DNA of 19,783 nucleotides from Bacteroidales bacterium (lineage in GTDB: Bacteria > Bacteroidota > Bacteroidia > Bacteroidales > P3), in assembly GCA_016296345.1 (NCBI GenBank), contig JAEDJL010000039.1:1-19783 (forward strand). Reading direction: 5' to 3'. Shown one piece after another: positions 6,459-14,039 of the stretch (its first letter is position 1; every line of letters begins with the position of its first letter). The notes under the pieces were generated by a model, which saw only the letters and a list, made by a program, of their open reading frames with translations, did not search any database and was not told the origin of the DNA. Both the position numbers and the translations under genes were made by a program.

Positions 6459-7469
6459 TTACTTCCATGGGGTTTTGTTGTAGTGAGGGTGGTAGAGCAT
6501 TATGGTCTCTCGAAGGTGTGCAGTGTCCAAGTGGGTGTATATTTCGGTGGAAACAACACTGCTGTGTCCCATCATATCTTTGACAGCTATGATATTGGCT
6601 CCGCCTTTTATCAGTTCGGTGGCAAAACTGTGTCTGAGGGTATGCGGATGTATGTTTTTGGTTATACCTGCCGCCTTGGCAGTCTCTTTTATCATCATAA
6701 AGGCATATTGTCTTGTGAGTTTCTTGCCCCTATGGTTGAGAAAGATGTAGTCTTTGTTTTTGTTGTCGGTCGGAATGTGGCAGAGGTGGTTGTCAATAAA
6801 GTATCTGATGTGTCCGAGTGCCGTTTGGCAAATGGGAACAAGTCTTTCCTTGTTGCCTTTTCCCAACACCTTTATATATTCAAACTGAAAGAAGACATCA
6901 CTCTTGCGAAGGTTCAACAGTTCGCTTATTCTAAGTCCGCAGGAGTAAAGAACCTCAATAATTAAAGCGTTTCTGTATCCTTGAAAGCTGCTCTTGTCTA
7001 TGGAGGAAAGCATGGTTTGTATTTCGTTGTCGGACAATACCACGGGAAGTTTCTTTTCCATTTTGGCAGTTTCTAATTGTGAGCATGGGTCGCGGTCGAT
7101 TACATCTTCCAAAAGGAGGTATTTGAAAAATGAACGTATGCCGCTGATTATTCTTCTTTGAGTACTGACCTTCAAGAGCTGCACTTCGCTGTTTCCTTTC
7201 ACGCCTTGCACTATGGCTGTGAGAAAGCGTTGAAGGTGAAAGGTCTCTGTCTTTTGCGGTGTGATGTCCGGATAGGTCGTTTCCATGAATGTGAAGAACT
7301 TATCGCAGTCGTCCAAGTATGCATCAAGGGTATTGACCGAGTGAGAACGCTCCATGAGTATGTAAGACTTGAAACCCGGCAGATATTCCCTCCACAGAGA
7401 TAACTTATCCTTGGTTTGTGCCGTGGTGATTTGTGGTTTTGATTTTCTTTTCTTCTCGTTTGAAGTCAT
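6459..7469 (-). CDS. xerD: Tyrosine recombinase XerD-like
   Basis: A 336-residue tyrosine recombinase with the complete catalytic set: Arg180 (SCGLRISEL), Lys204 (LGKGNKER), His276 and Arg279 (HPHTLRHSF), His302 (MMGHSS) and Tyr311 (EIYTH). An N-terminal core-binding (SAM-like) domain spans roughly 25-135. XerC/D-type enzymes resolve chromosome dimers at dif; length and motif spacing fit a housekeeping Xer, and the neighbours are housekeeping genes rather than phage or integron genes. The first 20 or so residues are a polar Lys-rich extension, and an internal start is possible. It begins 12 bases after recG, so the two are probably cotranscribed. XerC and XerD are hard to tell apart from sequence alone. 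Confidence 0.88.
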   Translation of the reverse strand: MTSNEKKRKSKPQITTAQTKDKLSLWREYLPGFKSYILMERSHSVNTLDAYLDDCDKFFTFMETTYPDITPQKTETFHLQRFLTAIVQGVKGNSEVQLLKVSTQRRIISGIRSFFKYLLLEDVIDRDPCSQLETAKMEKKLPVVLSDNEIQTMLSSIDKSSFQGYRNALIIEVLYSCGLRISELLNLRKSDVFFQFEYIKVLGKGNKERLVPICQTALGHIRYFIDNHLCHIPTDNKNKDYIFLNHRGKKLTRQYAFMMIKETAKAAGITKNIHPHTLRHSFATELIKGGANIIAVKDMMGHSSVVSTEIYTHLDTAHLRETIMLYHPHYNKTPWK

Positions 7470-7481
7470 GATTGCCGCTTG

Positions 7482-9581
7482 TTAAGAAATCATGGAGAAG
7501 TCGCTGACTTTGTGTTTGGTCATAAAGTATTTTCTTATGGGCAGATTTTGAGTTTTTGTCAAGTGTGGGTCGTCGGCAAGGACGTTTTGGGCAAGCGTTC
7601 TCACCTGTGCCATAAGTCCTTCGTCCTTCACAATGTCTGCCACCTTCAAATCCAACACTCCGCTCTGCCTTGTGCCTGACACATCGCCCGGTCCGCGAAG
7701 TTGAAGGTCTGCACGAGAAATCTCAAAGCCGTCATTGGTACGACACATGGTCTCTATGCGGAAGCGTGCATCGGAAGAGAGTTCGTCCTTGGTGCGAAGT
7801 ATGCAGTAGCTTTGGTTTGCTCCCCGTCCCACTCTGCCTCTCAGCTGGTGAAGTTGAGCCAAGCCGAAACGTTCTGCATTTTCTATCACCATGACCGTGG
7901 CATTCGGCACATCAACCCCCACTTCTATCACCGTGGTTGCCACCATGATATTGGTAATTCCTTTCTTAAATCGCTGCATTTCATACTCTTTGTCTTCTGG
8001 TTTCATCTGTCCGTGAACTATACTGATTTGATATTGCGGCAAAGGGAAGGCTCGCTCTATGCTTTCGTAGCCGTCCATGAGGTCCTTGAGGTCCAATTTC
8101 TCGCTTTCTTTGATAAGCGGATACACAACGTAGATTTGTCTTCCTTGTTCTATCTGTTTTTTCATGAAGTCGAACAATCGCAATACGTCTCTGTCGTATA
8201 GGTGTGTTGTAAGTATGGGCTTGCGTCCCGAAGGCAGCTCGTCAATTACCGAATAGTCCAAGTCGCCATAAATACTCATTGCAAGGGTACGGCAAATCGG
8301 GGTGGCAGTCATCACAAGTATGTGCGGAGCTATGGTGTTCTTCGTCCACATTTTAGCTCTCTGCTCTACACCGAAGCGGTGTTGCTCATCTATGACGACA
8401 AGTCCCAAATTGTTGAATATCACACTTTCTTCTAATATGGCGTGTGTTCCCACCAAAATATCAATACTTCCGTCTGCAAGAGAGGTAAGAAGGTTCTTTC
8501 GGCTCTTTCCTTTAATGCTTCCTGTGAGAAGAGATACGTTGATATTCATATCTCCGATAAAGCGATTGATACTTTGAAAGTGTTGCATGGCAAGGATTTC
8601 GGTCGGAGCAATAAGGGTTGCCTGATAACCGTTATCCAAAGCTATCAGCATACTCAGCAGTGCCACAAGGGTCTTTCCGCTTCCCACATCGCCTTGAAGA
8701 AGTCTGTTCATTTGCGAACCTGTTCTCATGTCATTGCGAATTTCTTTGACTACTCGCTTCTGGGCATTGGTAAGTTCAAAAGGAAGATGCTTGGAAAAGA
8801 AAGTGTTGAAATTCTCTCCCACCTTGGCAAAAACAAATCCCCTGCTGTTACTTTTGCGGTTGGAATTGATAAGAAGATGTTCTGCCTGCATGAAAAAGAG
8901 TTCCTCAAATTTGAGTCTGAATCGTGCCTTTGCCAATGTTTCTTCGCCAAAGGGGCTGTGAATGCAGACTATTGCCTCTCGGCGAGAGCAAAGGTGGTAT
9001 GCGTCAATGATATATTGCGGAAGGGTTTCTTCAATAAAGGAAGAGAATTTTTTGACTGCGGCAGAGATGATTTGAGATAGTTGTTTGGAGGCAAGAAAGG
9101 CGTTCTTCATTCTCTCGGTTGTGTTGTACAGAGGCATGAATTTCTCTTTCTTGTAGTCTTTTTGAGGATTAAACTTCTCAAACTCGGGGTGAGGAAGATT
9201 GAATGTGCCATTGAAGTAGTTGGGTTTGCCAAAAACTACATAAATCGCCCCTATGTTTATGCTTTCGCTTATCCAACGTATTCCGCGAAAGAAGACAAGT
9301 TCGATTGAACCCGTTTCGTCGGCAAGTCTCACCACAAGACGTTGCGATTTTGCCCCTCCGACGATTTGTTTTGCAATGACTTTGCCAAGCAAAAGGGTAT
9401 ATACTTCTGCCGAACGTATTTCTGCAATCTTTACAAAGCGACTTTTATCGACATATCGGTAAGGGTAATATTCAAAAAGGTCTTTGAGGGTAAACAGACC
9501 AAGCTCTCTGGCAAGAATTGAGGCTTTCTTCTCTCCTATTCCGACCAAAGTCGATAGCTTTATTGTTGATAGGTCTGTCAT
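7482..9581 (-). CDS. recG: ATP-dependent DNA helicase RecG
   Basis: RecG remodels stalled replication forks and branch-migrates recombination intermediates. The 699-residue protein has the N-terminal wedge/OB region, then superfamily 2 helicase motifs: Walker A GDVGSGKT (297-304), DEQH (398-401) in VVIDEQHRFGVEQR, TATP in motif III, and motif VI QLRGRVGRG. I place the start at the ATG at 9581 (MTDLSTIKLSTLVGIG), where family homology begins. The frame stays open to an ATG at 9662, but that extension is made of the 21-bp repeats and reads as repeated KRRF blocks, so it is not likely protein. The gene lies 93 bases after the small membrane protein and 12 bases before xerD. Confidence 0.96.
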   Translation of the reverse strand: MTDLSTIKLSTLVGIGEKKASILARELGLFTLKDLFEYYPYRYVDKSRFVKIAEIRSAEVYTLLLGKVIAKQIVGGAKSQRLVVRLADETGSIELVFFRGIRWISESINIGAIYVVFGKPNYFNGTFNLPHPEFEKFNPQKDYKKEKFMPLYNTTERMKNAFLASKQLSQIISAAVKKFSSFIEETLPQYIIDAYHLCSRREAIVCIHSPFGEETLAKARFRLKFEELFFMQAEHLLINSNRKSNSRGFVFAKVGENFNTFFSKHLPFELTNAQKRVVKEIRNDMRTGSQMNRLLQGDVGSGKTLVALLSMLIALDNGYQATLIAPTEILAMQHFQSINRFIGDMNINVSLLTGSIKGKSRKNLLTSLADGSIDILVGTHAILEESVIFNNLGLVVIDEQHRFGVEQRAKMWTKNTIAPHILVMTATPICRTLAMSIYGDLDYSVIDELPSGRKPILTTHLYDRDVLRLFDFMKKQIEQGRQIYVVYPLIKESEKLDLKDLMDGYESIERAFPLPQYQISIVHGQMKPEDKEYEMQRFKKGITNIMVATTVIEVGVDVPNATVMVIENAERFGLAQLHQLRGRVGRGANQSYCILRTKDELSSDARFRIETMCRTNDGFEISRADLQLRGPGDVSGTRQSGVLDLKVADIVKDEGLMAQVRTLAQNVLADDPHLTKTQNLPIRKYFMTKHKVSDFSMIS

Positions 9582-9603
9582 CTTTTCAGGAAAGGGTAAA
9601 TTG

Positions 9604-9675
9604 AAACGCCGTTTTGTTTGGCTAAAACGCCGTTTTATCCGAACGAAACGGCATTTTATCAAATCAAAACGCCAC
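9604..9675. repeat. 21-bp-period repeat array, locus 2 (upstream of recG)
   Basis: Core starts fall at 9604, 9625, 9646 and 9667, exactly 21 apart. The first two carry the perfect AAACGCCGTTTT core, the third reads AAACGGCATTTT and the fourth is degenerate (AAACGCCACTAT) and contains the stop codon of the 73-residue gene. The same core and period occur in the pyrB-pyrI gap. Because 21 is a multiple of 3, the array keeps reading frames open on both strands and creates false N-terminal extensions, including one for recG. Two helical turns per unit would place every core on the same DNA face. Confidence 0.85.
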
Positions 9676-9896
9676 TATTGCGGTAGCTGTTTCCACTTGA
9701 TGTACATAATGAGGAAAAAGACTGCCAAAAGTATGATAATCAGGTAAAATATAATGCTGCCTATGCGGCTCAGTTTGACAATGTGCTTATTGGCGTCATC
9801 GCTTTGCTCGCTTCGTTTTTGAAAACTCTTTATCAACAAAGCGGTAACGCCCAATATACATAAGGTTGCTATGATTAAAACAAATGTCTCACTCAT
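9675..9896 (-). CDS. Small two-helix membrane protein, unknown function
   Basis: This 73-residue protein has two hydrophobic segments (about 4-22 and 47-68) separated by a charged loop rich in Lys, Glu and Asp (25-45), so it should be a small inner-membrane hairpin protein. I recognise no family. It begins 4 bases after the lon stop and ends shortly before recG, in the same direction, which suggests translation with lon. Its 3' end runs into the first unit of the 21-bp repeat array, so its C-terminus may have been altered by repeat insertion. The coding call rests on the clean membrane topology and tight spacing. Confidence 0.65.
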   Translation of the reverse strand: MSETFVLIIATLCILGVTALLIKSFQKRSEQSDDANKHIVKLSRIGSIIFYLIIILLAVFFLIMYIKWKQLPQ

Positions 9897-9900
9897 GATT

Positions 9901-12318
9901 TTATTGTGTTACGAATGCCAAAGGCGGTATTTGCCCCATGTTCTCCACATAGTGAAATGTCAATCCTTCCAAATATTCGCTTTGAATTTCTTCTATGTCT
10001 TTGCGGTTGGCTTCCGAAAGGATAATCTCGCTTATCGAGGCTCTCTTGGCGGCAAGAATTTTCTCCTTTATGCCTCCTACGGGAAGCACTATGCCGCGAA
10101 GGGTTATCTCTCCGGTCATTGCCACATTTGACTTGACTTTTATGCCTTTGAGAACGCTGAGCATTGCAGTAAACATGGTAACTCCCGCACTCGGTCCGTC
10201 CTTTGGTGTTGCTCCTTCGGGAACGTGGATATACAAGTCTTGCTTTGCTGCCTTTTCGGGTTCTATTCCGAGAGATTCGGCATTGGTTTTGATATATTCG
10301 TATGCCAAGGTGGCACTTTCTTTCATCACATCACCAAGATTTCCCGTAAGATTGAGCTTGCCTTCGCCCTTTGCCGAGGCTGCTTCCACAAAGAGAATTT
10401 CTCCGCCTACCTGAGTCCATGCCAAGCCACACACAACTCCCACATGGTCTTGGGAAAGCTGTCTGTCGTGTTGAGCTGTCGGCAATCCCAATACTGTTTT
10501 GAGGTCGCTTTCTTTAATTGATTTTTTGAACTCTTGCCCCTTTACTATCTCTACTGCCCTGTGGCGAATGAGTTTTGCAATGACTTTGTCCAACTGTCTG
10601 ACGCCCGATTCTCTTGTGTAGTTGTTTATGATTGTCGAGAAGAGCTTGTCGCTGATTGATATGTCGCTCTTTTTTAATCCGTGTTCCTTTATTTGCTTTG
10701 GAAGCAAGTGTCGTTTTGCTATCTGTACCTTTTCTTGCTCTATGTAGCCCGATACTTCAATTACTTCCATTCTGTCAATCAATGCAGGGTGGACATTGGA
10801 AAGGCTGTTTGCCGTTGCAATGAACATGACATTTGAAAGGTCATAGTCGATGTCAAGATAGTTGTCGTGGAACGAAGTATTCTGTTCGGGGTCTAAGACT
10901 TCGAGCATTGCAGAAGCAGGGTCGCCGTGGGCGCTCATGCCTGCAACCTTGTCAATCTCGTCAAGCACAAACACAGGGTTGGAACTGCCACACTTGGATA
11001 TGGATTTGAGTATCCTGCCCGGCATTGCCCCGATGTAGGTACGGCGATGTCCTCTGATTTCACTTTCATCGTTCAATCCGCCCAAGGCAACTCTCACATA
11101 CTTTCGTCTTGTTGCCGAAGCGATGCTGCGTCCCAAAGAAGTCTTTCCCACTCCCGGAGGTCCGACAAGACACAGAACAGGTGATTTCATGTCGCCTTTG
11201 AGTTTCAAAACTGCAAGATATTCGAGTATTCTCTGCTTAACCTTTTCCAAACCATAGTGGTCGGCGTCCAAAGTCTTCTGTGCTTTATCCAAATCGAAAT
11301 TGCTGTCTGTGAACTCACCCCAAGGCAGCTCCAACATGAAGTTTAGGTAATTCAGCTGTACAGAATAGTCGGGCGAAGAGCTGTGCATTGACGACAAACG
11401 AGAGAGTTCTTTCTCGAAAGTCTCGCCCTCTTCTTTGCTCCACTTCTTTTGTTCGGCTTTTTTGCGAAGTTCTTCCACTTCTTGCTCGGCAGGGCTTCCG
11501 CCAAGCTCTTCTTGAATAGTTTTAAGCTGTTGAGTGAGAAGGTAATCTCGCTGTTGTTTGTCTATATCTTTGGAAACCTTCTTTTGAATTTTGATTTTGA
11601 GTTCTTGAAGGTTGGTTTCCTTGCTCAATTCTTCCAATACGCGGTTGGCTCTCTGCGTATAGTCGTCAATTTCCAACAATCTCTGCTTGTCGGACACCTC
11701 TATATCGAGATGAGCGGCTATGTAGTTGAGCAAAAAGTATGGATTTTCTATGTTGCGAATGGCAAAGCTCGGGTCGGAAGGCGTTCCCGGTGTAAGTTTC
11801 AGCAGTTTCAAATAAGAGTCTCTCAGTGCCTCGGCAACAATGACAGAATCTGCCGGCAGATTTTTTGCATTGTCGCTTTCGGGTCGAACTTTACCTGTCC
11901 AATAAGGCTCTTTTGAGGTGATACTTTCTAAATAAAAGCGATCAAGTCCTTGCAATATGACCATGGTTGTGCCATCGGGCATATTGAGAGTTTTCAACAC
12001 TCTCGCCACTGTGCCGTATGTATATAGGTCTTCGTAATCGGGGTCGTCGGTAACGGCAGAGCGTTGTGCAACCACCCCTATCATATCTCTGTTTTTGTAT
12101 GCTGTCTTTATCAATCGCACAGACTTATCTCTGCCTGCGGTTATCGGCAGAACAACTCCCGGAAAGAACACATTGCCTCTCAATGGCAATATGGGCATCT
12201 GCTCGGGCATATCTGTAACTGTCAAATCTTTTGTGTCTTCCTCTGTAAATAAAGGTATGATTTCTGCTTCTCCTTCTCCCATTATATGAGTTATATCAAT
12301 CAAATCTTTATTCGACAT
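9901..12318 (-). CDS. lon: ATP-dependent protease Lon
   Basis: Lon unfolds and degrades damaged and regulatory proteins in the cytosol. The 805-residue protein has the N-terminal LON substrate domain (about 42-235), a coiled middle region (about 238-310), the AAA+ module with Walker A GPPGVGKTS (386-394) and Walker B VFVLDEID (449-456), and the C-terminal serine protease domain. The Ser-Lys dyad is Ser710 in PKDGPSAGV and Lys753 in GGIKEKILAA, with the 43-residue spacing seen in E. coli Lon. The start at 12318 lies 8 bases after the GlmU-like gene, so lon appears to lack its own visible promoter; no heat-shock element was recognised. The small membrane protein follows after 4 bases. Confidence 0.98.
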   Translation of the reverse strand: MSNKDLIDITHIMGEGEAEIIPLFTEEDTKDLTVTDMPEQMPILPLRGNVFFPGVVLPITAGRDKSVRLIKTAYKNRDMIGVVAQRSAVTDDPDYEDLYTYGTVARVLKTLNMPDGTTMVILQGLDRFYLESITSKEPYWTGKVRPESDNAKNLPADSVIVAEALRDSYLKLLKLTPGTPSDPSFAIRNIENPYFLLNYIAAHLDIEVSDKQRLLEIDDYTQRANRVLEELSKETNLQELKIKIQKKVSKDIDKQQRDYLLTQQLKTIQEELGGSPAEQEVEELRKKAEQKKWSKEEGETFEKELSRLSSMHSSSPDYSVQLNYLNFMLELPWGEFTDSNFDLDKAQKTLDADHYGLEKVKQRILEYLAVLKLKGDMKSPVLCLVGPPGVGKTSLGRSIASATRRKYVRVALGGLNDESEIRGHRRTYIGAMPGRILKSISKCGSSNPVFVLDEIDKVAGMSAHGDPASAMLEVLDPEQNTSFHDNYLDIDYDLSNVMFIATANSLSNVHPALIDRMEVIEVSGYIEQEKVQIAKRHLLPKQIKEHGLKKSDISISDKLFSTIINNYTRESGVRQLDKVIAKLIRHRAVEIVKGQEFKKSIKESDLKTVLGLPTAQHDRQLSQDHVGVVCGLAWTQVGGEILFVEAASAKGEGKLNLTGNLGDVMKESATLAYEYIKTNAESLGIEPEKAAKQDLYIHVPEGATPKDGPSAGVTMFTAMLSVLKGIKVKSNVAMTGEITLRGIVLPVGGIKEKILAAKRASISEIILSEANRKDIEEIQSEYLEGLTFHYVENMGQIPPLAFVTQ

Positions 12319-12326
12319 CTCGTTTC

Positions 12327-13508
12327 TTATCTTAGTTTTTTGTTCTTTAGAGTACTTCTATAGACGTGTAGCAAAATTCTCTTATCGACATCAGACATCT
12401 CCATACCCCTTCTTGCGTGCATTTTCTCGGCAACCTCCATTGCTTTGTCGGGTTCAAATGTCTTCAAACCACTTGTGCCTCCCCATGCAAAAGAAGGAAT
12501 GAAATTTCTCTGGTATCCATGTCCGAATATATTGGAGCTTACTCCTATTACAGTACCTGTGTTGAACATTGTATTGATACCGCACTTGGAGTGGTCTCCC
12601 ATGATTGTTCCGCAAAATGTCTGACCGGTCGGCACAAAGGTATTCTTCTCTATGCTCCACAATCTGACATCTTCGTATGTGTTTTTGAGGTTTGAGGCGT
12701 TCGTGTCTGCACCAATGTTGCACCACTGACCGATTACTGAGTTGCCTATGAAGCCGTCGTGAGCCTTGTTGCTGTATCCGAAAATTACAACGTTGGCAAG
12801 CTCGCCTCCGACCTTGCTGTGTGGTCCCAAAGTGGTAGCTCCGTATATTTTTGCACTGAGTTTCAAAACCGAATGCTCACACATTGCAAACGGACCTCTG
12901 ACAACACAATTCTCCATCACCTCCGCATCTTTGCCAATGTAGATAGGACCTTCCTTTGTGTTGAAAATAGAACACTCAACCACCGCTCCCTCTTCGATAA
13001 ACAAGTCTTCGGCAGGACCTATAAGGCGGTTGGTGTCGCTAAGTGCCGCACTCTTTCTTCCCTTTGTCAATAAGGCAAAATCTTCTCGCAAAGCGCGGTC
13101 ATTCATTACAAATATATCCCATGGATTTGTGATTTTGATAAAATCTACATCCGTTTTGATTTCCTCAGAGTTGTCTTCCTCAGAAAGGAACTCCTCTTTG
13201 GTCTTGTACATTGCAATAATGTTATCACCGCTTACAAGTGTCTGTCCTGTTTTTAGGGATTTGATTTGCTCGACAAGGGCAAGGTTTGGACACACAGAGC
13301 CGTTTATCAACATCATTGCATCAGACAATTCAGCCGGATACTTAACCGTAAGATAGTCTTCGGTCATTGTGGAAGTCTTTTCCTGCAAATACTTTTCCCA
13401 TTTCTCTCTTATGGTTAATATTCCGACCCTGACCTCACATACAGGTCTGATATAGGTCAATGGTTTCAAAGACTCGCGTGATGCATCATCAAAAAGAATG
13501 TAATTCAT
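12327..13508 (-). CDS. Bacteroidota-type GlmU-like sugar nucleotidyltransferase/acyltransferase
   Basis: A 393-residue protein whose N-terminus (FDDASRESLKPLTYIRPVCEVRVGILTIREKW) is the signature of the alternative GlmU family of Bacteroidota, proposed to make UDP-N-acetylglucosamine for peptidoglycan and surface glycans. The usual GxGxR nucleotide loop of standard GlmU is absent, as is normal for this family. The C-terminal half (about 165-345) has hexapeptide repeats of a left-handed beta helix, e.g. IYIGKDAEVMENCVVRG and VIGQWCNIGADTN, fitting an acetyltransferase domain. It is cytosolic. It is first in the run with lon, the small membrane gene, recG and xerD, and has its own promoter at 13549-13579. 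Family assignment is firm; the exact bifunctional activity is inferred. Confidence 0.85.
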   Translation of the reverse strand: MNYILFDDASRESLKPLTYIRPVCEVRVGILTIREKWEKYLQEKTSTMTEDYLTVKYPAELSDAMMLINGSVCPNLALVEQIKSLKTGQTLVSGDNIIAMYKTKEEFLSEEDNSEEIKTDVDFIKITNPWDIFVMNDRALREDFALLTKGRKSAALSDTNRLIGPAEDLFIEEGAVVECSIFNTKEGPIYIGKDAEVMENCVVRGPFAMCEHSVLKLSAKIYGATTLGPHSKVGGELANVVIFGYSNKAHDGFIGNSVIGQWCNIGADTNASNLKNTYEDVRLWSIEKNTFVPTGQTFCGTIMGDHSKCGINTMFNTGTVIGVSSNIFGHGYQRNFIPSFAWGGTSGLKTFEPDKAMEVAEKMHARRGMEMSDVDKRILLHVYRSTLKNKKLR

Positions 13509-13548
13509 GGTTTCTATTGTTTTTTGTTTTTTGCTTTATTAAACGTGG

Positions 13549-13579
13549 CAAAGGTACTACATTATTGTAACATAACAAA
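13549..13579 (-). promoter_or_regulatory. Promoter of GlmU-like/lon/recG/xerD run
   Basis: On the minus strand TTTG (13579-13576), a 19-base spacer and TACCTTTG (13556-13549) match the Bacteroidota consensus. Transcription should start near 13542, about 34 bases before the ATG at 13508. It lies just downstream of the rpmE2 terminator, so the five-gene run is separated from rpmE2. Confidence 0.8.
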
Positions 13580-13580
13580 C

Positions 13581-13617
13581 AAAAAAACGCCCTGTTCTTC
13601 ACGCAAGACGTTTTTTT
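13581..13617 (-). terminator. Terminator after rpmE2
   Basis: A run of seven A plus CG (13581-13589) and CG plus seven T (13609-13617) form a 9-bp outer stem with a 19-base partly paired interior. On the minus strand it follows the rpmE2 stop by about 25 bases and the 3' arm ends in seven U. Because the arms are A and T tracts it could work in both directions. Confidence 0.7.
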
Positions 13618-13642
13618 GATTTTTAAACTCGCAATTCAAATG

Positions 13643-13903
13643 TTACTTCAAGTTTGGCTTACGATTTTTATACTTGCTCATAAACTTATCAACACGTCCT
13701 GCCGTATCCACAAGTTTTACCTTACCTGTAAAGAAAGGGTGAGAAGTATTGGAGATTTCCATCTTTATCAAAGGATACTTAACTCCGTCAATCTCAATCT
13801 CTTCTTTTGAATTTGCGCAACTTCTTGTGATAAAGCACTCGTCGTTAGACATATCTTTGAACACGCAAAGTCTGTAATTTTCAGGATGAATACCTTTTTT
13901 CAT
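13643..13903 (-). CDS. rpmE2: 50S ribosomal protein L31, type B
   Basis: An 86-residue L31 of the type B (zinc-free) class. The CxxC zinc pair of type A is absent, and the type B block SHPFFTGKVKLVDTAGRVDKFMSKY is present. The N-terminus MKKGIHPENYRLCVFKD is typical. It is a large-subunit protein at the intersubunit bridge. It has its own promoter (13992-14022), a 5' UTR of about 80 bases with a strong hairpin, and a terminator, so it is probably expressed as a single gene. Such leaders in other phyla bind L31 for feedback; that is only inferred here. Confidence 0.96.
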   Translation of the reverse strand: MKKGIHPENYRLCVFKDMSNDECFITRSCANSKEEIEIDGVKYPLIKMEISNTSHPFFTGKVKLVDTAGRVDKFMSKYKNRKPNLK

Positions 13904-13919
13904 TTTTTCAGTTTTTAAG

Positions 13920-13945
13920 CCGTTCGGCCCATTCTTACCAAACGG
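13920..13945 (-). promoter_or_regulatory. Hairpin in rpmE2 5' UTR
   Basis: On the minus-strand transcript CCGUUUGG (13945-13938) pairs along its full length with CCGAACGG (13927-13920), with one U-G pair, around a 10-base loop. It lies 16 bases before the rpmE2 ATG and about 40 bases after the predicted start. The sequence after it is CUUAAAAACUG, not a terminator tail, so a translational or protein-binding role fits better. L31 autoregulatory leaders are known in other bacterial groups; whether this one is related cannot be told. Confidence 0.55.
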
Positions 13946-13991
13946 GTGAGTTTAACAATACTTTATTATTTTCTTTCTCGCTTTGAGGCTG

Positions 13992-14022
13992 CAAAGGTAC
14001 AAAAAATACCTTACAGAGCAAC
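13992..14022 (-). promoter_or_regulatory. Promoter of rpmE2
   Basis: On the minus strand GTTG (14022-14019), a 19-base spacer and TACCTTTG (13999-13992) match the Bacteroidota consensus with one change in the upstream box. It starts transcription near 13985. It sits 18 bases past the DUF349 stop, so rpmE2 can be expressed apart from the upstream gene. Confidence 0.75.
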
Positions 14023-14039
14023 CTCATCTTGCAACTTTT

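Noticed and set aside
6309..6965. 218-codon plus-strand open frame over the pyrB leader and xerD
   Set aside because: It is mostly antisense to the xerD catalytic domain; its composition is that of a reverse-strand shadow.
9582..9662. 27-residue N-terminal extension of RecG starting at 9662
   Set aside because: It is composed of the 21-bp repeats (KRRF blocks) and family homology begins only at the ATG at 9581.
9604..9675. CRISPR-like array
   Set aside because: The period is 21 bases with a 12-base core and 9-base gaps, too short for repeats and spacers, and no cas genes are present.
12635..12642. TACCTTTG box inside the GlmU-like gene as a lon promoter
   Set aside because: It lies in coding sequence and the nearest TTG-like upstream box is at 17 bases, so evidence is weak; chance is likely.
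14000..14039. Terminator after the DUF349 gene
   Set aside because: Only a 4-bp stem (GCAA/TTGC) without a following U-run can be formed.
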